64,000 nt of DNA from Mesorhizobium sp. Root554 (lineage in GTDB: Bacteria > Pseudomonadota > Alphaproteobacteria > Rhizobiales > Rhizobiaceae), in assembly GCF_001427025.1 (NCBI RefSeq), contig NZ_LMGA01000001.1, forward strand, positions 802,455 to 866,454. Reading direction: 5' to 3'. Positions 38,523 to 47,123 of the stretch are shown piece after piece. The notes under the pieces were generated by a model. That model was given only the letters and a program-made list of their open reading frames with translations, ran no database searches and was not told the origin of the DNA. Both the position numbers and the translations under genes were made by a program. Position 1 is the stretch's first letter; every line of letters begins with the position of its first letter.

Positions 38523-39320
38523 ATGTACTCGGTCAATTATCACCGTGCGAACTCCGTCGCCGATGCCGCCAAGCTGGTGAAGACGGGCGATGCAAAACTT
38601 CTTTCAGGCGGCATGACGCTCATTCCCGCCATGAAGACGCGGCTTGCCGCGCCGTCCGATCTGGTCGATATCGCGCGCATCCCCGAGCTGAAAGGCATCG
38701 CGGTTTCGGGCAAGACAGTCACCATCGGCGCGGCGACGACGCATTTTGAAGTCTCGCGGGACGAGAAACTGAAAAAAGTCTGTCCGGCGCTGGCGCATCT
38801 GGCCTCTCTGATCGGCGATCCGGCCGTACGCCACAAGGGTACGATCGGCGGCTCCATCGCCAACAACGACCCGGCCGCCGACTATCCCGCGGCCCTTCTG
38901 GCTCTGGGCGCGACCATCATCACCAACAAGCGCCAGCTCGCGGCCGACAAATTCTTCAAAGGGCTGTTCGAAACAGCGCTGAAGGATGGCGAGATTGTCA
39001 CGGCGGTGACGTTTACCGCTCCCGAAAAGGCCGGTTACGAGAAGTTTCGCAATCCGGCGTCGCGCTACGCAATCGTCGGCGTCTTCGTGGCATCGGGCAA
39101 GGACGGTGCTCGCGTCGCTGTCACCGGAGCTGGCGACGACGGGGTTTTCCGTTCCAGGCAGATCGAATCAGCACTTGCCAAGGGGTTCAGCCCGGCCTCG
39201 CTGGAGGGACTCAAATTGCCCGCGGACAACCTGATGAGCGATATTCATGCTTCGGCGGATTACCGTGCGCATCTGATCGTGGTCATGGCCAAGCGCGCGG
39301 TTGCCGCTGCGAGCCGCTAA
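38523..39320 (+). CDS. FAD-binding medium subunit, CoxM-like
   Basis: A 265-residue FAD subunit of the hydroxylase. It has the N-terminal LSGGMTLIPAMKTRLAAP, the FAD pyrophosphate-binding TIGAATTHFEVSR and the second FAD motif VRHKGTIGGSIANNDPAADYPAALLALGA, as in CoxM and XDH FAD domains. It follows the large-subunit gene by 10 bp with GAGGAGAAC before the ATG. A rho-independent terminator 30 bp past the stop ends the operon. Confidence 0.92.
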   Translation: MYSVNYHRANSVADAAKLVKTGDAKLLSGGMTLIPAMKTRLAAPSDLVDIARIPELKGIAVSGKTVTIGAATTHFEVSRDEKLKKVCPALAHLASLIGDPAVRHKGTIGGSIANNDPAADYPAALLALGATIITNKRQLAADKFFKGLFETALKDGEIVTAVTFTAPEKAGYEKFRNPASRYAIVGVFVASGKDGARVAVTGAGDDGVFRSRQIESALAKGFSPASLEGLKLPADNLMSDIHASADYRAHLIVVMAKRAVAAASR

Positions 39321-39349
39321 ACCCGAAACACGTATCGAAAACCTTCCCA

Positions 39350-39378
39350 ACGGCCGGTTTCACCGGCCGTTTTCTTTT
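39350..39378 (+). terminator. Rho-independent terminator of the hydroxylase operon
   Basis: ACGGCCGG and CCGGCCGT form a perfect 8-bp stem with a TTTCA loop, followed by TTTCTTTT. It ends the S-L-M operon. Confidence 0.88.
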
Positions 39379-39490
39379 GCCAGCGCCGGAAACGTTGAAC
39401 TATCGTCGTATACCGCCAATTAAGAATTGCCATATCGCATCACGATATTAACCTGCCCTTGTCCATCTTGGACGACAGGGGAGGAAGACT

Positions 39491-40906
39491 ATGGAGACAG
39501 AAACAGGAGGAGGCGGCAGCTGGTTCAGCCGCTCGCGTACCGTGGCGAGGCCCGGCTATAGCCGCTGGATGGTGCCGCCGGCCGCATTGTGCGTGCATCT
39601 GTGCATCGGCCAGGCTTACGCATACAGCGTATTCAACCTGCCGATGACGAAACTCATCGGCATTACCGAATCTGCGCCGGACGACTGGAAACTCACTGAA
39701 CTCGGCTGGATTTTCTCGCTCGCCATTTTCTTCCTTGGCGTCTCCTCGGCGGTATTCGGCCGTTGGGTGGAGGAGGGTGGCCCGCGCAAGGCCATGTTCA
39801 CGGCGGCGCTGTGCTGGGCCGGCGGCTTCCTGATCTCGGCGTTCGGCGTCTATATCCACAACCTTTGGGTGATCTATCTCGGCTATGGCGTGCTTGGCGG
39901 CATCGCGCTCGGCATTGGCTACATCTCGCCGGTCTCGACGCTGATAAAATGGTTTCCTGACCGCCCGGGCATGGCAACCGGCATGGCCATCATGGGCTTC
40001 GGCGGCGGCGCCTTCATCGCTTCGCCGCTGTCGGTGTGGCTGATGAAGAAATTCACCACCGAAACCCATATCGGCGTGATGGAAACCTTCGTCATTCTCG
40101 GCGTCGTGTACTTCGCCTTCATGGTCGTCGGCTCGATCATCGTCAGGGTGCCGGCGCCAGGCTGGAAGCCGGAGGGATACGTCGAGCCTGTCCAGTCGAC
40201 CAAGCTCATCACCCGCAACGACGTGTTCGTCTACGACGCGCTGAAGACGCCGCAGTTCTGGCTGATCTGGTGGGTGCTGTGCCTGAATGTCACCGCCGGC
40301 ATTGGCGTGCTCGGCCAGGCATCTGCAATGAGCCAGGAGATGTTCCCTGGCCTGATCACGCCGGTGGCCGCTGCCGGACTGGTCGGGCTGATGAGCCTGT
40401 TCAACATGGGTGGCCGCTTCGCCTGGGCGTCGACCTCCGACTTTATCGGCCGCAAGAACACCTATTTCGTGTTCATGGTGCTGGGCTTCATTCTCTATTG
40501 CCTGGTGCCGTACACGGGTGCGGTCGGCAGCATTGCCGGCTTCGTGCTCTGCTTCTGCATCATCATCTCGATGTATGGCGGCGGCTTCGCGACGGTGCCT
40601 GCCTATCTGCGCGACATGTTCGGCACACGTTATGTCGGCGCCATTCATGGCCTGCTGCTCACCGCATGGTCAGCGGCCGGCATTTTCGGCCCCGTGCTCG
40701 TCAACTACATCCGTGAGTACAACGTCAATCACGGCGTGCCGAAGGCGGAGGCCTACAACACCACCATGTACATCATGGCGGGGCTGCTGGTGATCGGCTT
40801 CATCTGCAATTTCTTCGTCAAGGCGGTGGACAAGCGCTACCACATGAAAAAGGAAACAGAAGCCGATACGGCGCTTGCCACGGCGGCGCGGTCGGCAAGA
40901 GCGTAG
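39491..40906 (+). CDS. OFA-family MFS antiporter (oxalate/formate antiporter type)
   Basis: A 471-residue, 12-helix MFS carrier of the oxalate:formate antiporter (OFA) group. Family features are YSRWMVPPAALCVHLCIGQAYAYSVFNLP at the N-terminus, GWIFSLAIFFLGVSSAVFG, GLGIGYISPVSTLIKWFPDRPGMATGMAIMGFGGGA and GGRFAWASTSDFIGRKNTY. The substrate is probably a small carboxylate. It is followed 10 bp later by a tiny gene for its small subunit, which points to a two-gene transporter operon. Confidence 0.88.
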   Translation: METETGGGGSWFSRSRTVARPGYSRWMVPPAALCVHLCIGQAYAYSVFNLPMTKLIGITESAPDDWKLTELGWIFSLAIFFLGVSSAVFGRWVEEGGPRKAMFTAALCWAGGFLISAFGVYIHNLWVIYLGYGVLGGIALGIGYISPVSTLIKWFPDRPGMATGMAIMGFGGGAFIASPLSVWLMKKFTTETHIGVMETFVILGVVYFAFMVVGSIIVRVPAPGWKPEGYVEPVQSTKLITRNDVFVYDALKTPQFWLIWWVLCLNVTAGIGVLGQASAMSQEMFPGLITPVAAAGLVGLMSLFNMGGRFAWASTSDFIGRKNTYFVFMVLGFILYCLVPYTGAVGSIAGFVLCFCIIISMYGGGFATVPAYLRDMFGTRYVGAIHGLLLTAWSAAGIFGPVLVNYIREYNVNHGVPKAEAYNTTMYIMAGLLVIGFICNFFVKAVDKRYHMKKETEADTALATAARSARA

Positions 40907-40916
40907 GGAGGACAAG

Positions 40917-41042
40917 ATGAACGAAGTCAACCAGAACCCGACCACCCCGCTCCAGCTTCTGTTGGCCTGGGGATTTGTCGGCATCCCGCTGATCTGGGGA
41001 GTGTTTCAGACGCTGCTCAACGCGCTGCAACTCTTCCAGTAG
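40917..41042 (+). CDS. MFS transporter small subunit (41 residues)
   Basis: A 41-residue peptide, MNEVNQNPTTPLQLLLAW... to ...LNALQLFQ, with a single membrane helix (LLAWGFVGIPLIWGVFQTL). GGGAGGACAAG precedes the ATG by a good distance, and the gene is 10 bp after the OFA antiporter. NCBI recognises short 'MFS transporter small subunit' proteins with this WGFVGIPLxWGVxxT pattern next to OFA carriers. It likely assembles with or stabilises the carrier. Confidence 0.85.
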   Translation: MNEVNQNPTTPLQLLLAWGFVGIPLIWGVFQTLLNALQLFQ

Positions 41043-41097
41043 GAAAATCGATCGGGCGTGGGCTTCCAGTCCGCGCCCGATCTGGCCTTCCGTAGCT

Positions 41098-41607
41098 TCA
41101 GCCGGCCACTGTCCGCACATAGTAGCGTACGGTCTTCTCGCCGCCGTGGATGACCGCACTACCAACTTCGCTGAAGCCAAGGGCGGCATGAAATGCATCG
41201 GAGGCCGGATTGGGCGGGTTCACGTTGACCTCGCTCGTCACCAGGGAGTGGCCGGCTCTCCGCGCGAAGTCGAAGAGATCTTCATAGAGCCGCCGTGCGT
41301 GGCCGTGGCCGCGCGCGGAGCCAGCCACAACGATCCGGTCAACGTAGGCGAAGCGCGGATACCGTTGCTTGAACCAGTGGAAGTTCGGGCTGTCATAGTC
41401 GGCGTCCTGATCGAGTGCGATCAGAAACGCCTCCAAGGCGCCGATCCGCCTCGCAAGGACTGCCTGCGCCAGCAGATGGGAGAGCCCAGGTGTATCCAGC
41501 CAGGAAAGGTCGGCGACGTTCTCGTTATTGAGCACCAGAACTGCCGCTTCGTCCGCGCAAGTGATCGATTCGATGGGCGCGAGTGTTTCCTTCAAGGGCA
41601 CTTGCAA
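41098..41607 (-). CDS. GNAT family N-acetyltransferase
   Basis: A 169-residue GNAT protein. The acetyl-CoA binding motif A reads RIVVAGSARGHGHARRLYEDLFDFARRAG (R-x2-G-x-G/A pattern), preceded by YVDRIVV (motif D) and followed by VTSEVNVNPPNPASDAFHAALGF. The start is a TTG at 41607 with CGGAG at a good spacing; a GTG two codons later is possible. The substrate is unknown. It converges on the transporter small subunit. Confidence 0.82.
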   Translation of the reverse strand: MQVPLKETLAPIESITCADEAAVLVLNNENVADLSWLDTPGLSHLLAQAVLARRIGALEAFLIALDQDADYDSPNFHWFKQRYPRFAYVDRIVVAGSARGHGHARRLYEDLFDFARRAGHSLVTSEVNVNPPNPASDAFHAALGFSEVGSAVIHGGEKTVRYYVRTVAG

Positions 41608-41748
41608 GACCGTCTCCGTTCAGCAACCAGCGTGCATCCGCAAACCCATCTACATTGAATGGCAGTGCGGAGATGAGTTTCGACAGCAGTTTTTGACAAT
41701 TCAAATCAAGTCAAAACGATTAGACCAATGGATACTTACTTTAAGGCT

Positions 41749-41777
41749 TTGACAGGATTTTCCGCAGGCCCTAGTTA
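41749..41777 (+). promoter_or_regulatory. Putative promoter of the TerC-family gene
   Basis: TTGACA (41749-41754), a 17-bp spacer and TAGTTA (41772-41777). The stretch from 41640 to 41760 is clearly richer in A+T than its surroundings. Pattern match only. Confidence 0.4.
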
Positions 41778-41877
41778 ACCGGGCGCGACTTCCTGTCGCA
41801 AGTTTGTGCTGCGTGACTTCCGGCTGCTCCGGCAATTCGAGGAACGATCGCTCAACAGAGTGCCGGAGCCCTGCCGA

Positions 41878-42552
41878 ATGCCCTTCGAGATCGACCAGTC
41901 CACGATTGCCGCCTATATCGAAGTCATCACCATCAACCTGGTTCTGTCCGGCGACAACGTCATCGTCATCGGCATGGCGGCGGCGGGATTGGCTTCCGAG
42001 CTTCGTCAGAAGGCAATTCTCGCCGGCATCGCCGCGGCGGCTGTGATCCGCATCCTGTTTGCCGTGGTGGCGGTCAAGCTTCTGGCCATCACCGGCATCA
42101 TGCTCCTGGGCGGATTGCTGCTGCTTTGGGTATGCTGGAACATGTTCCAGGAAATGTGGAGCGCCGAAGGGCACGGGGATATTCAATCGGATATGGCGGG
42201 CGAAGGCGTCCTGACCGGGGCGAAGCCCAAGCAGCTTCGCCAGGCCATCATGCAGATCATCGTCGCCGACGTATCGATGTCGCTGGACAACGTCCTGGCC
42301 GTGGCGGGCGCAGCCAGCGAGGACATGAACGCCCTGATCTTCGGGCTGGTGCTGTCGGTCGTCCTGATGGCGGTCGCCTCGACCTTGGTTGCCAAATTGC
42401 TGGGCAAGTACCGCTGGATAGGTTGGATCGGCCTGGCAATCATCGTCTATGTCGCTGGCACCATGATCTTTGAAGGCAGCGAACAGTTGATGGCGCTGGA
42501 TTGGCACGCCATCTTCGCGCGTTGGACCGGCTCGGCCACCATGGCGCATTAG
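41878..42552 (+). CDS. TerC family (YjbE/YkoY-type) membrane protein
   Basis: A 224-residue, seven-helix TerC-family protein. The two conserved acidic motifs are INLVLSGDNVIVIG and VADVSMSLDNVLAVAGA, at the ends of the two repeat halves (about 20-33 and 131-148). In several bacteria TerC proteins export Mn2+ or supply metal to secreted enzymes. I placed the start at 41878 (GGAG 10 bp upstream); an in-frame ATG at 41806 would add 24 charged residues. No yybP-ykoY manganese riboswitch fold was seen in the leader. Confidence 0.85.
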   Translation: MPFEIDQSTIAAYIEVITINLVLSGDNVIVIGMAAAGLASELRQKAILAGIAAAAVIRILFAVVAVKLLAITGIMLLGGLLLLWVCWNMFQEMWSAEGHGDIQSDMAGEGVLTGAKPKQLRQAIMQIIVADVSMSLDNVLAVAGAASEDMNALIFGLVLSVVLMAVASTLVAKLLGKYRWIGWIGLAIIVYVAGTMIFEGSEQLMALDWHAIFARWTGSATMAH

Positions 42553-42587
42553 GCGCGAACAAGCACCCGGCAGGCGAGGGCGGTTCG

Positions 42588-43382
42588 CTACTGTGTCGGC
42601 TCGAGATCGACGCGGACGGCCCAGCCTTCCATGCCGGGGATAGCCGGGTAGCGCTCGAACACTTTGGGGTCGTGCCCCGGCACGACATGGCGCATCGACG
42701 GCGCAAGCCGTCTAATGGTCCTGTAGCCTTCCAGAAGCTCGGCCAGATCGTCGAACACCGCGAAGGCGCGGTCGTTCTCGATATGCTCGTAATAATGCGA
42801 GGCATCGGACGCCAGGACCACCGGGCCGCGTTCGGTGTTGACGCGCACGATCTGCAGGCCGCGCGAATGGCCGCCGACCTTGTGGACGCTGATGCCGGGA
42901 GCGATCTCCGCCTCGCCGTCATAGAACTCGACCCGTCCGGCGAAGACCTTGCGCACCATCGAGACGACGTTCTCTTCCTCGAAGGGATGGTTGAGCAGAT
43001 GATGGCACATGCAGCGGCCTGTCACATAGGCCATCTCGCAATCCTGGATGTGGTAGCGGGCGTTCGGCAGCAGGTCGGCATTGCCGGCATGGTCGTAGTG
43101 CATGTGGGTGACAATGACGTCGCGCACCTGGTCGGGCTCGAAGCCGACCGCCTTCAGCCCCATCCCGACCGGCTTCAGCAGTTCGCGCTGTCGGCGCTTG
43201 GCGGTCTCGGCATCGAAGCCGGTATCGACGACGAAACTGCGCTTGTCGTTGGAGATCACCCAGAAGAAATAGTCGATCGGCATGGGCGTGTCGTGCGGAT
43301 CGCCGCCATGGAAATTGGCCGGCCGGTTGCGGTCGGACCGGCCGTAGCGGATCATCCGGATTTCATAGCGGTCGTCGCTCAT
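42588..43382 (-). CDS. N-acyl homoserine lactonase-like metallo-beta-lactamase hydrolase
   Basis: A 264-residue MBL-fold hydrolase. The zinc motif is HMHYDHAG, with further ligands in VGGHSRGLQIV, ASDASHYYEH and VPGHDP, and WVISNDKRSFVVDTGF near the N-terminus, as in AhlS/AiiA-related proteins. It could hydrolyse a lactone intermediate rather than a quorum signal, given the catabolic neighbours. It lies 10 bp after the 3-hydroxyisobutyrate dehydrogenase-like gene and is the last gene of the run. Confidence 0.85.
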   Translation of the reverse strand: MSDDRYEIRMIRYGRSDRNRPANFHGGDPHDTPMPIDYFFWVISNDKRSFVVDTGFDAETAKRRQRELLKPVGMGLKAVGFEPDQVRDVIVTHMHYDHAGNADLLPNARYHIQDCEMAYVTGRCMCHHLLNHPFEEENVVSMVRKVFAGRVEFYDGEAEIAPGISVHKVGGHSRGLQIVRVNTERGPVVLASDASHYYEHIENDRAFAVFDDLAELLEGYRTIRRLAPSMRHVVPGHDPKVFERYPAIPGMEGWAVRVDLEPTQ

Positions 43383-43392
43383 GCCGCTTGCC

Positions 43393-44292
43393 TCAACCCT
43401 TCTTGGCGCCGACCTCGACGCCGGCCCATTGTTCCGGAATCTGCACGACCTGCGTGAAATCGGAGTCCGGGCCGAGCTGCGAATGGACGAGTTGCCAGAG
43501 TTGCTTGACCGCATTGCCGACCCACATCTGCGTGCCCAGCGCCTCGGCCTCTTCCATGCACAGCTTCAAATCCTTGTACATGAGGCCGGTGGTGAAGCCG
43601 AAGTCGAAAGTGCGCGGCAGGATCGCCTTGGGGAACTTGTCCTGCGATGCGCTGTTGCGGCCGGAGCCGGCGTTGATGACATCGATGACGATGGCTGGGT
43701 CCAGACCGGCCTTGACCGCCATGACCACAGCCTCGGCCGTCGCCGCGAGCGCGGTGGCGGAAAGGAGGTTGTTGACCAGTTTCATCGTCTGCCCGAGTCC
43801 GGATTTCTCGCCGACATAGAACAGCTTGCCGATGTGCTTGAGCATCGGTTCTGCAATCTCGTAGTGGGCGCGCGGGCCGGAGATCATGACAGCAAGCGTG
43901 CCGGCCTTGGCGCCGGCCTTGCCGCCGGAAACCGGCGCGTCGAGATGGACGATGTTCTTTTCCGCCAGCTTGGCCGCGATGCGCACCGAGGAGGTTGCGC
44001 CGGTGGTCGACAGGTCGATGAACCGCTTGACCGTCTTGCCGGAAGACACGCCGTTTTCGCCGGTCGCCACCTTGTCGACGATGACCGGCGTTGGCAGGCT
44101 GGCGAATACGGTCTCGCAGGCATCCGCCACGTCTTTCGGCGTCTTCACCACGCGCGCGCCCAGCGCCTCGAACTGCTTGAGCGCCGCGTCGTTGACGTCA
44201 CTCACCACCAGCCTGTAACCGGCCTCGACCAGCCGGCCGGCCATGGGCGCACCCATATTGCCGAGGCCGATAAATCCAATCTCGCTGCTCAT
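43393..44292 (-). CDS. 3-hydroxyisobutyrate dehydrogenase-family NAD(P) oxidoreductase
   Basis: A 299-residue beta-hydroxyacid dehydrogenase. The cofactor loop is IGFIGLGNMGAPMAGRL, the substrate-binding motif DAPVSGGKAGAKAGTLAVM (family DAPVSGG) and the catalytic Lys is in QTMKLVNNL. Members act on 3-hydroxyisobutyrate, tartronate semialdehyde or 2-hydroxymethylglutarate. It sits between PcaC-like and lactonase-like genes in the same orientation, so it may handle a beta-hydroxy acid formed in the pathway. Confidence 0.88.
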   Translation of the reverse strand: MSSEIGFIGLGNMGAPMAGRLVEAGYRLVVSDVNDAALKQFEALGARVVKTPKDVADACETVFASLPTPVIVDKVATGENGVSSGKTVKRFIDLSTTGATSSVRIAAKLAEKNIVHLDAPVSGGKAGAKAGTLAVMISGPRAHYEIAEPMLKHIGKLFYVGEKSGLGQTMKLVNNLLSATALAATAEAVVMAVKAGLDPAIVIDVINAGSGRNSASQDKFPKAILPRTFDFGFTTGLMYKDLKLCMEEAEALGTQMWVGNAVKQLWQLVHSQLGPDSDFTQVVQIPEQWAGVEVGAKKG

Positions 44293-44330
44293 GTCAGCTT
44301 CTCCTCAACCCGTTGCCGGCCAACAGCCGC

Positions 44331-44714
44331 TTATTTCTTGCCGTCGATCTCGGCGAACACGCGCCGCGCGATGCGGAAGGAATCGACCGCTGCCGGCACG
44401 CCGCAATAGATCGCCACCTGCAGGAAGACTTCGCAGATTTCCTCGCGGCTCAGGCCGTTGTTCAGCGCGCCCTTGACGTGAACTTCGATCTCGTGCGGAC
44501 GATTGAGCGCCGACAGCATGGCGAGGTTCAGGAACGAACGCGTCTTGCGGTCGAGGCCGTCGCGGCCCCAGACGGCGCCCCAGCAATATTCGGTCACCAA
44601 CTCCTGCAGCGGACGGTTGAAATCGTCGGCGGACTTGATGGCGTTGTCGACATAGTCCTTGCCGAGCACCGCGCTGCGGATCGCCAGACCCTTTTCGTAG
44701 GTTGCCTTGTCCAT
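44331..44714 (-). CDS. Carboxymuconolactone decarboxylase family protein (PcaC-like)
   Basis: A 127-residue CMD-fold protein. The PcaC-like core is YCWGAVWGRDGLDRKTRSFLNLAMLSAL, then HVKGALNNGLSREEICEVFLQVAIYCGVPAAVDSF. It lacks the CxxC of AhpD peroxidases, which favours a decarboxylase or isomerase role. It begins a sub-run of three genes reading to 42588, and a copy of the shared ATAGCAGCTAT palindrome lies 100 bp upstream. Confidence 0.87.
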   Translation of the reverse strand: MDKATYEKGLAIRSAVLGKDYVDNAIKSADDFNRPLQELVTEYCWGAVWGRDGLDRKTRSFLNLAMLSALNRPHEIEVHVKGALNNGLSREEICEVFLQVAIYCGVPAAVDSFRIARRVFAEIDGKK

Positions 44715-44813
44715 GGAATATCCTCCTGAAGTGAAATATCGAAGCGCGGTAGCGCGGATGTTCGGTTCATTATGGGCCGCAGCCCACAGGCATTCTCAAG
44801 GGCGGGCGGCGGC

Positions 44814-44824
44814 ATAGCAGCTAT
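44814..44824. promoter_or_regulatory. Putative operator site A (ATAGCAGCTAT)
   Basis: A perfect 11-bp palindrome with a central A. It lies 100 bp upstream of the PcaC-like gene start, in the 139-bp gap before the lyase gene. The same sequence recurs at 63351 and with one change at 57913. Confidence 0.6.
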
Positions 44825-44853
44825 CCAGCGCCCATCCTTGCGATGAATTCGTC

Positions 44854-45648
44854 TCAGCCAGCCGCCTCCTGGATGCGCCGGGCGCGCTCCACCAGCGGCT
44901 TGTCGACCATCTGGCCATCGACCTTGACGGCGCTGTCGGACGTTGCCGCGGCCAGCACGCGGCCGGCCCAGGCGATTTCCTTTTCCGTCGGGCGGAAGGC
45001 GGCGAGGATCGGCGCCACCTGTTTCGGATGAATGGCGAGCTTGCCGCCGAACCCCATGGCGCGGGCGCGGGCCGCATCGCCGCCGATCAACTCGGCATCG
45101 TCGAGCGTTGGCGTTACGCCGTCGATTGGCGGCAGCCTGCCGGCGCCCCGCGATTCCAGCACCAGCCGCGAGCGCGTGAACAGCAGCGCTTCCCATGTCG
45201 GCTGGCAGCCGAGGTCGAGCGCGAAATCGAGTGAGCCGAAACCGACGCACAGAACCTGCGGCACGCGCAGAATCTCGCCAAGATTTTCCAGCCCGACAAC
45301 CGTTTCGATCAGCGGGATGATCGGCACGTTTCCGCCGGAAGCCTTGGCTACTGCCGCGAGATCGTCGGCGGCTTCGGCCTTCGGCACCATGATCCCGGCG
45401 AGGCCTGCCGAGCCAAGCGCGGCCAGGTCGCGGTCCCACCAGTCGGTTCCTGCGCCGTTGATGCGCACAAAAACCGGCTTTGCGGTCACGCCATGGTTCG
45501 CGAGATTGCCGCGCGCCTCGTTCTTCTGCGAGGCGTCAACGGCATCCTCGAGATCGATGATGATCGCGTCTGAGTCGGTGGCAGCCGCTTTTTCGAAACG
45601 CTCGGGCCGGTTGCCCGGCACGAAGAGGGGAGAGACAGGCGCGCGCAT
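44854..45648 (-). CDS. HpcH/HpaI-family CoA ester lyase (CitE/CLYBL-like, possible citramalyl-CoA lyase)
   Basis: A 264-residue TIM-barrel lyase. Motifs are SPLFVPGNRPERFEKA at the start, DLEDAV, a metal-ligand Glu in PLIETVVGL, the Asp in FGSLDFALDLG, and the C-terminal AIHPKQVAPI. Relatives cleave citryl-, malyl- or citramalyl-CoA. With Mct-, Mcd- and CoA-transferase-like genes in the same operon, a citramalyl-CoA lyase giving acetyl-CoA and pyruvate is the best-fitting guess. Its ATG overlaps the aldehyde dehydrogenase stop by one base. Confidence 0.85.
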   Translation of the reverse strand: MRAPVSPLFVPGNRPERFEKAAATDSDAIIIDLEDAVDASQKNEARGNLANHGVTAKPVFVRINGAGTDWWDRDLAALGSAGLAGIMVPKAEAADDLAAVAKASGGNVPIIPLIETVVGLENLGEILRVPQVLCVGFGSLDFALDLGCQPTWEALLFTRSRLVLESRGAGRLPPIDGVTPTLDDAELIGGDAARARAMGFGGKLAIHPKQVAPILAAFRPTEKEIAWAGRVLAAATSDSAVKVDGQMVDKPLVERARRIQEAAG

Positions 45649-47123
45649 CAGCGGATCACGAAGGGGTTGGAGGCGCTGGTCTCCGTGGCGATCCAGACCG
45701 ACTTGAGCTGGAGATATTCGCGCACGGCGTCGATGCCGCTTTCGCGGCCGATGCCGCTGCGCTTGTAACCGCCGAAAGGCGAGGTGTAGCTGACGGCGCG
45801 GTAGGTGTTGACCCAGACGGTTCCGACCTCGAGCGCTTCAGACATGCGGATGCAGCGGCCGATATCCTTCGTCCACACGCCCGCGGCGAGCCCGAAATCG
45901 ACGTCGTTGGCGATCTGCAAGGCCTCTTTCTCGTCCTCGAAGGGGATGACGGCGAGCACCGGCCCGAACACCTCCTCCTGCGCGATGCGCATGGAATTCG
46001 ACACATTGGTGAAGATCGTCGGCTCGACGAATTGCGTGCCCTTGGCGCCGGGGCCGGCGTAGGGCTTGCCGCCCAGCACGCAGGTCGCCCCTTCATTCCT
46101 GGCGATGTCGATGTAGTCGAGCACCTTCTTGTATTGCGGCGGCGTCGTCACCGGCCCGACATTCGTCTCCGGCGACATCGGGTCGCCGATGCGGGCGGCC
46201 CCCGCGACCTCGACCAGCCGTTCCATGAAACGATCGTGAATCGAGCGCTGCAAGAGAAGCCGCGAGCCGGCGATGCAGGTCTGGCCGGATGCGGCGAAGA
46301 TGCCGGAGATCGCGCCCATGACGGCGGCTTCGAGATCGGCGTCCTCAAACACGATGTTGGGCGATTTGCCGCCGAGTTCCAGCGAGACGTGCTTCAGGTC
46401 GCGCGCCGCCGCCTCGTAGATCTTCTGGCCGGAGAGGTCCGAGCCGGTGAAGGCGATCTTGGCGATGTCCTTGTGCGCGACAAGGGCCGCGCCCACATCG
46501 GCGCCGAAGCCGGTGACGGTGTTGACCACGCCCTTGGGAAAGCCGGCCTTGTCGAACAGGTCCATGAATTCCAGCGTCGAGGCGGACGTGAATTCCGACG
46601 GCTTGATGACGACCGTGTTGCCGGCAGCGAGCGCCGGCGCAAGTTTCCAGGCGAGCAGCAGCAGCGGCGAATTCCAGGGAGTGATCATGGCGATCACGCC
46701 CAGCGGTTCGAGCCGGGTGAAATTGAAGATGGCCTTCTTGTCGGTCGGAATGACCGTGCCTTCGATCTTGTCGGCCAGCCCGCCATAGTAGCGGTACCAT
46801 TCGGCGAGGTATCTCGTTTGCGACGCCATCTCGGCATAGAGCTTGCCGTTGTCGCGTACTTCCGTTTCGGCAAGCGTGGCGGCGTTTTCTTCGATCAGGT
46901 CGGCAAGCCGCACCATCAGGCGGCCGCGCGCCGAGGCTGTCATAGTGCCCCAACTGGCCCGGCGCGCGGCCTTCGCCGCGCCTACGGCGCGGTCGACATC
47001 GTCGGCGCTGGCATGGGCGATCCGCGCCCACACCTGGCCGTCATAAGGATTGGTGGTCTCGAATGTGCGGCCGCCCTCCGCCTCGACATAGCCGCCGTCA
47101 ATGTAAAGCCCGTAGCTCTTCAT
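45648..47123 (-). CDS. NAD(P)-dependent aldehyde dehydrogenase
   Basis: A 491-residue ALDH. The active site has Cys in SGQTCIAGSR and the general base Glu in SLELGGKSPNIVF. The cofactor loop is FTGSDLSGQ, and PWNSPLLLLAWKLAPALAAGNTVVIKPSE marks the family. It ends with FGGYKRSGIGRESG. The ATG at 47123 overlaps the CoA-transferase stop (ATGA). Long upstream in-frame sequence belongs to the CoA-transferase. The substrate is not clear; it could oxidise a semialdehyde produced by a retro-aldol or dehydrogenase step in the region. Confidence 0.92.
   Translation of the reverse strand: MKSYGLYIDGGYVEAEGGRTFETTNPYDGQVWARIAHASADDVDRAVGAAKAARRASWGTMTASARGRLMVRLADLIEENAATLAETEVRDNGKLYAEMASQTRYLAEWYRYYGGLADKIEGTVIPTDKKAIFNFTRLEPLGVIAMITPWNSPLLLLAWKLAPALAAGNTVVIKPSEFTSASTLEFMDLFDKAGFPKGVVNTVTGFGADVGAALVAHKDIAKIAFTGSDLSGQKIYEAAARDLKHVSLELGGKSPNIVFEDADLEAAVMGAISGIFAASGQTCIAGSRLLLQRSIHDRFMERLVEVAGAARIGDPMSPETNVGPVTTPPQYKKVLDYIDIARNEGATCVLGGKPYAGPGAKGTQFVEPTIFTNVSNSMRIAQEEVFGPVLAVIPFEDEKEALQIANDVDFGLAAGVWTKDIGRCIRMSEALEVGTVWVNTYRAVSYTSPFGGYKRSGIGRESGIDAVREYLQLKSVWIATETSASNPFVIR

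Noticed and set aside
36680..38536. A 618-codon minus-strand frame opposite the CoxL-like gene
   Set aside because: Low-complexity composition with no motif. The plus-strand protein carries complete molybdenum-hydroxylase motifs.
41608..41877. yybP-ykoY manganese riboswitch before the TerC-family gene
   Set aside because: The A+T-rich leader does not show the conserved paired loops of that riboswitch; only a possible promoter was seen.
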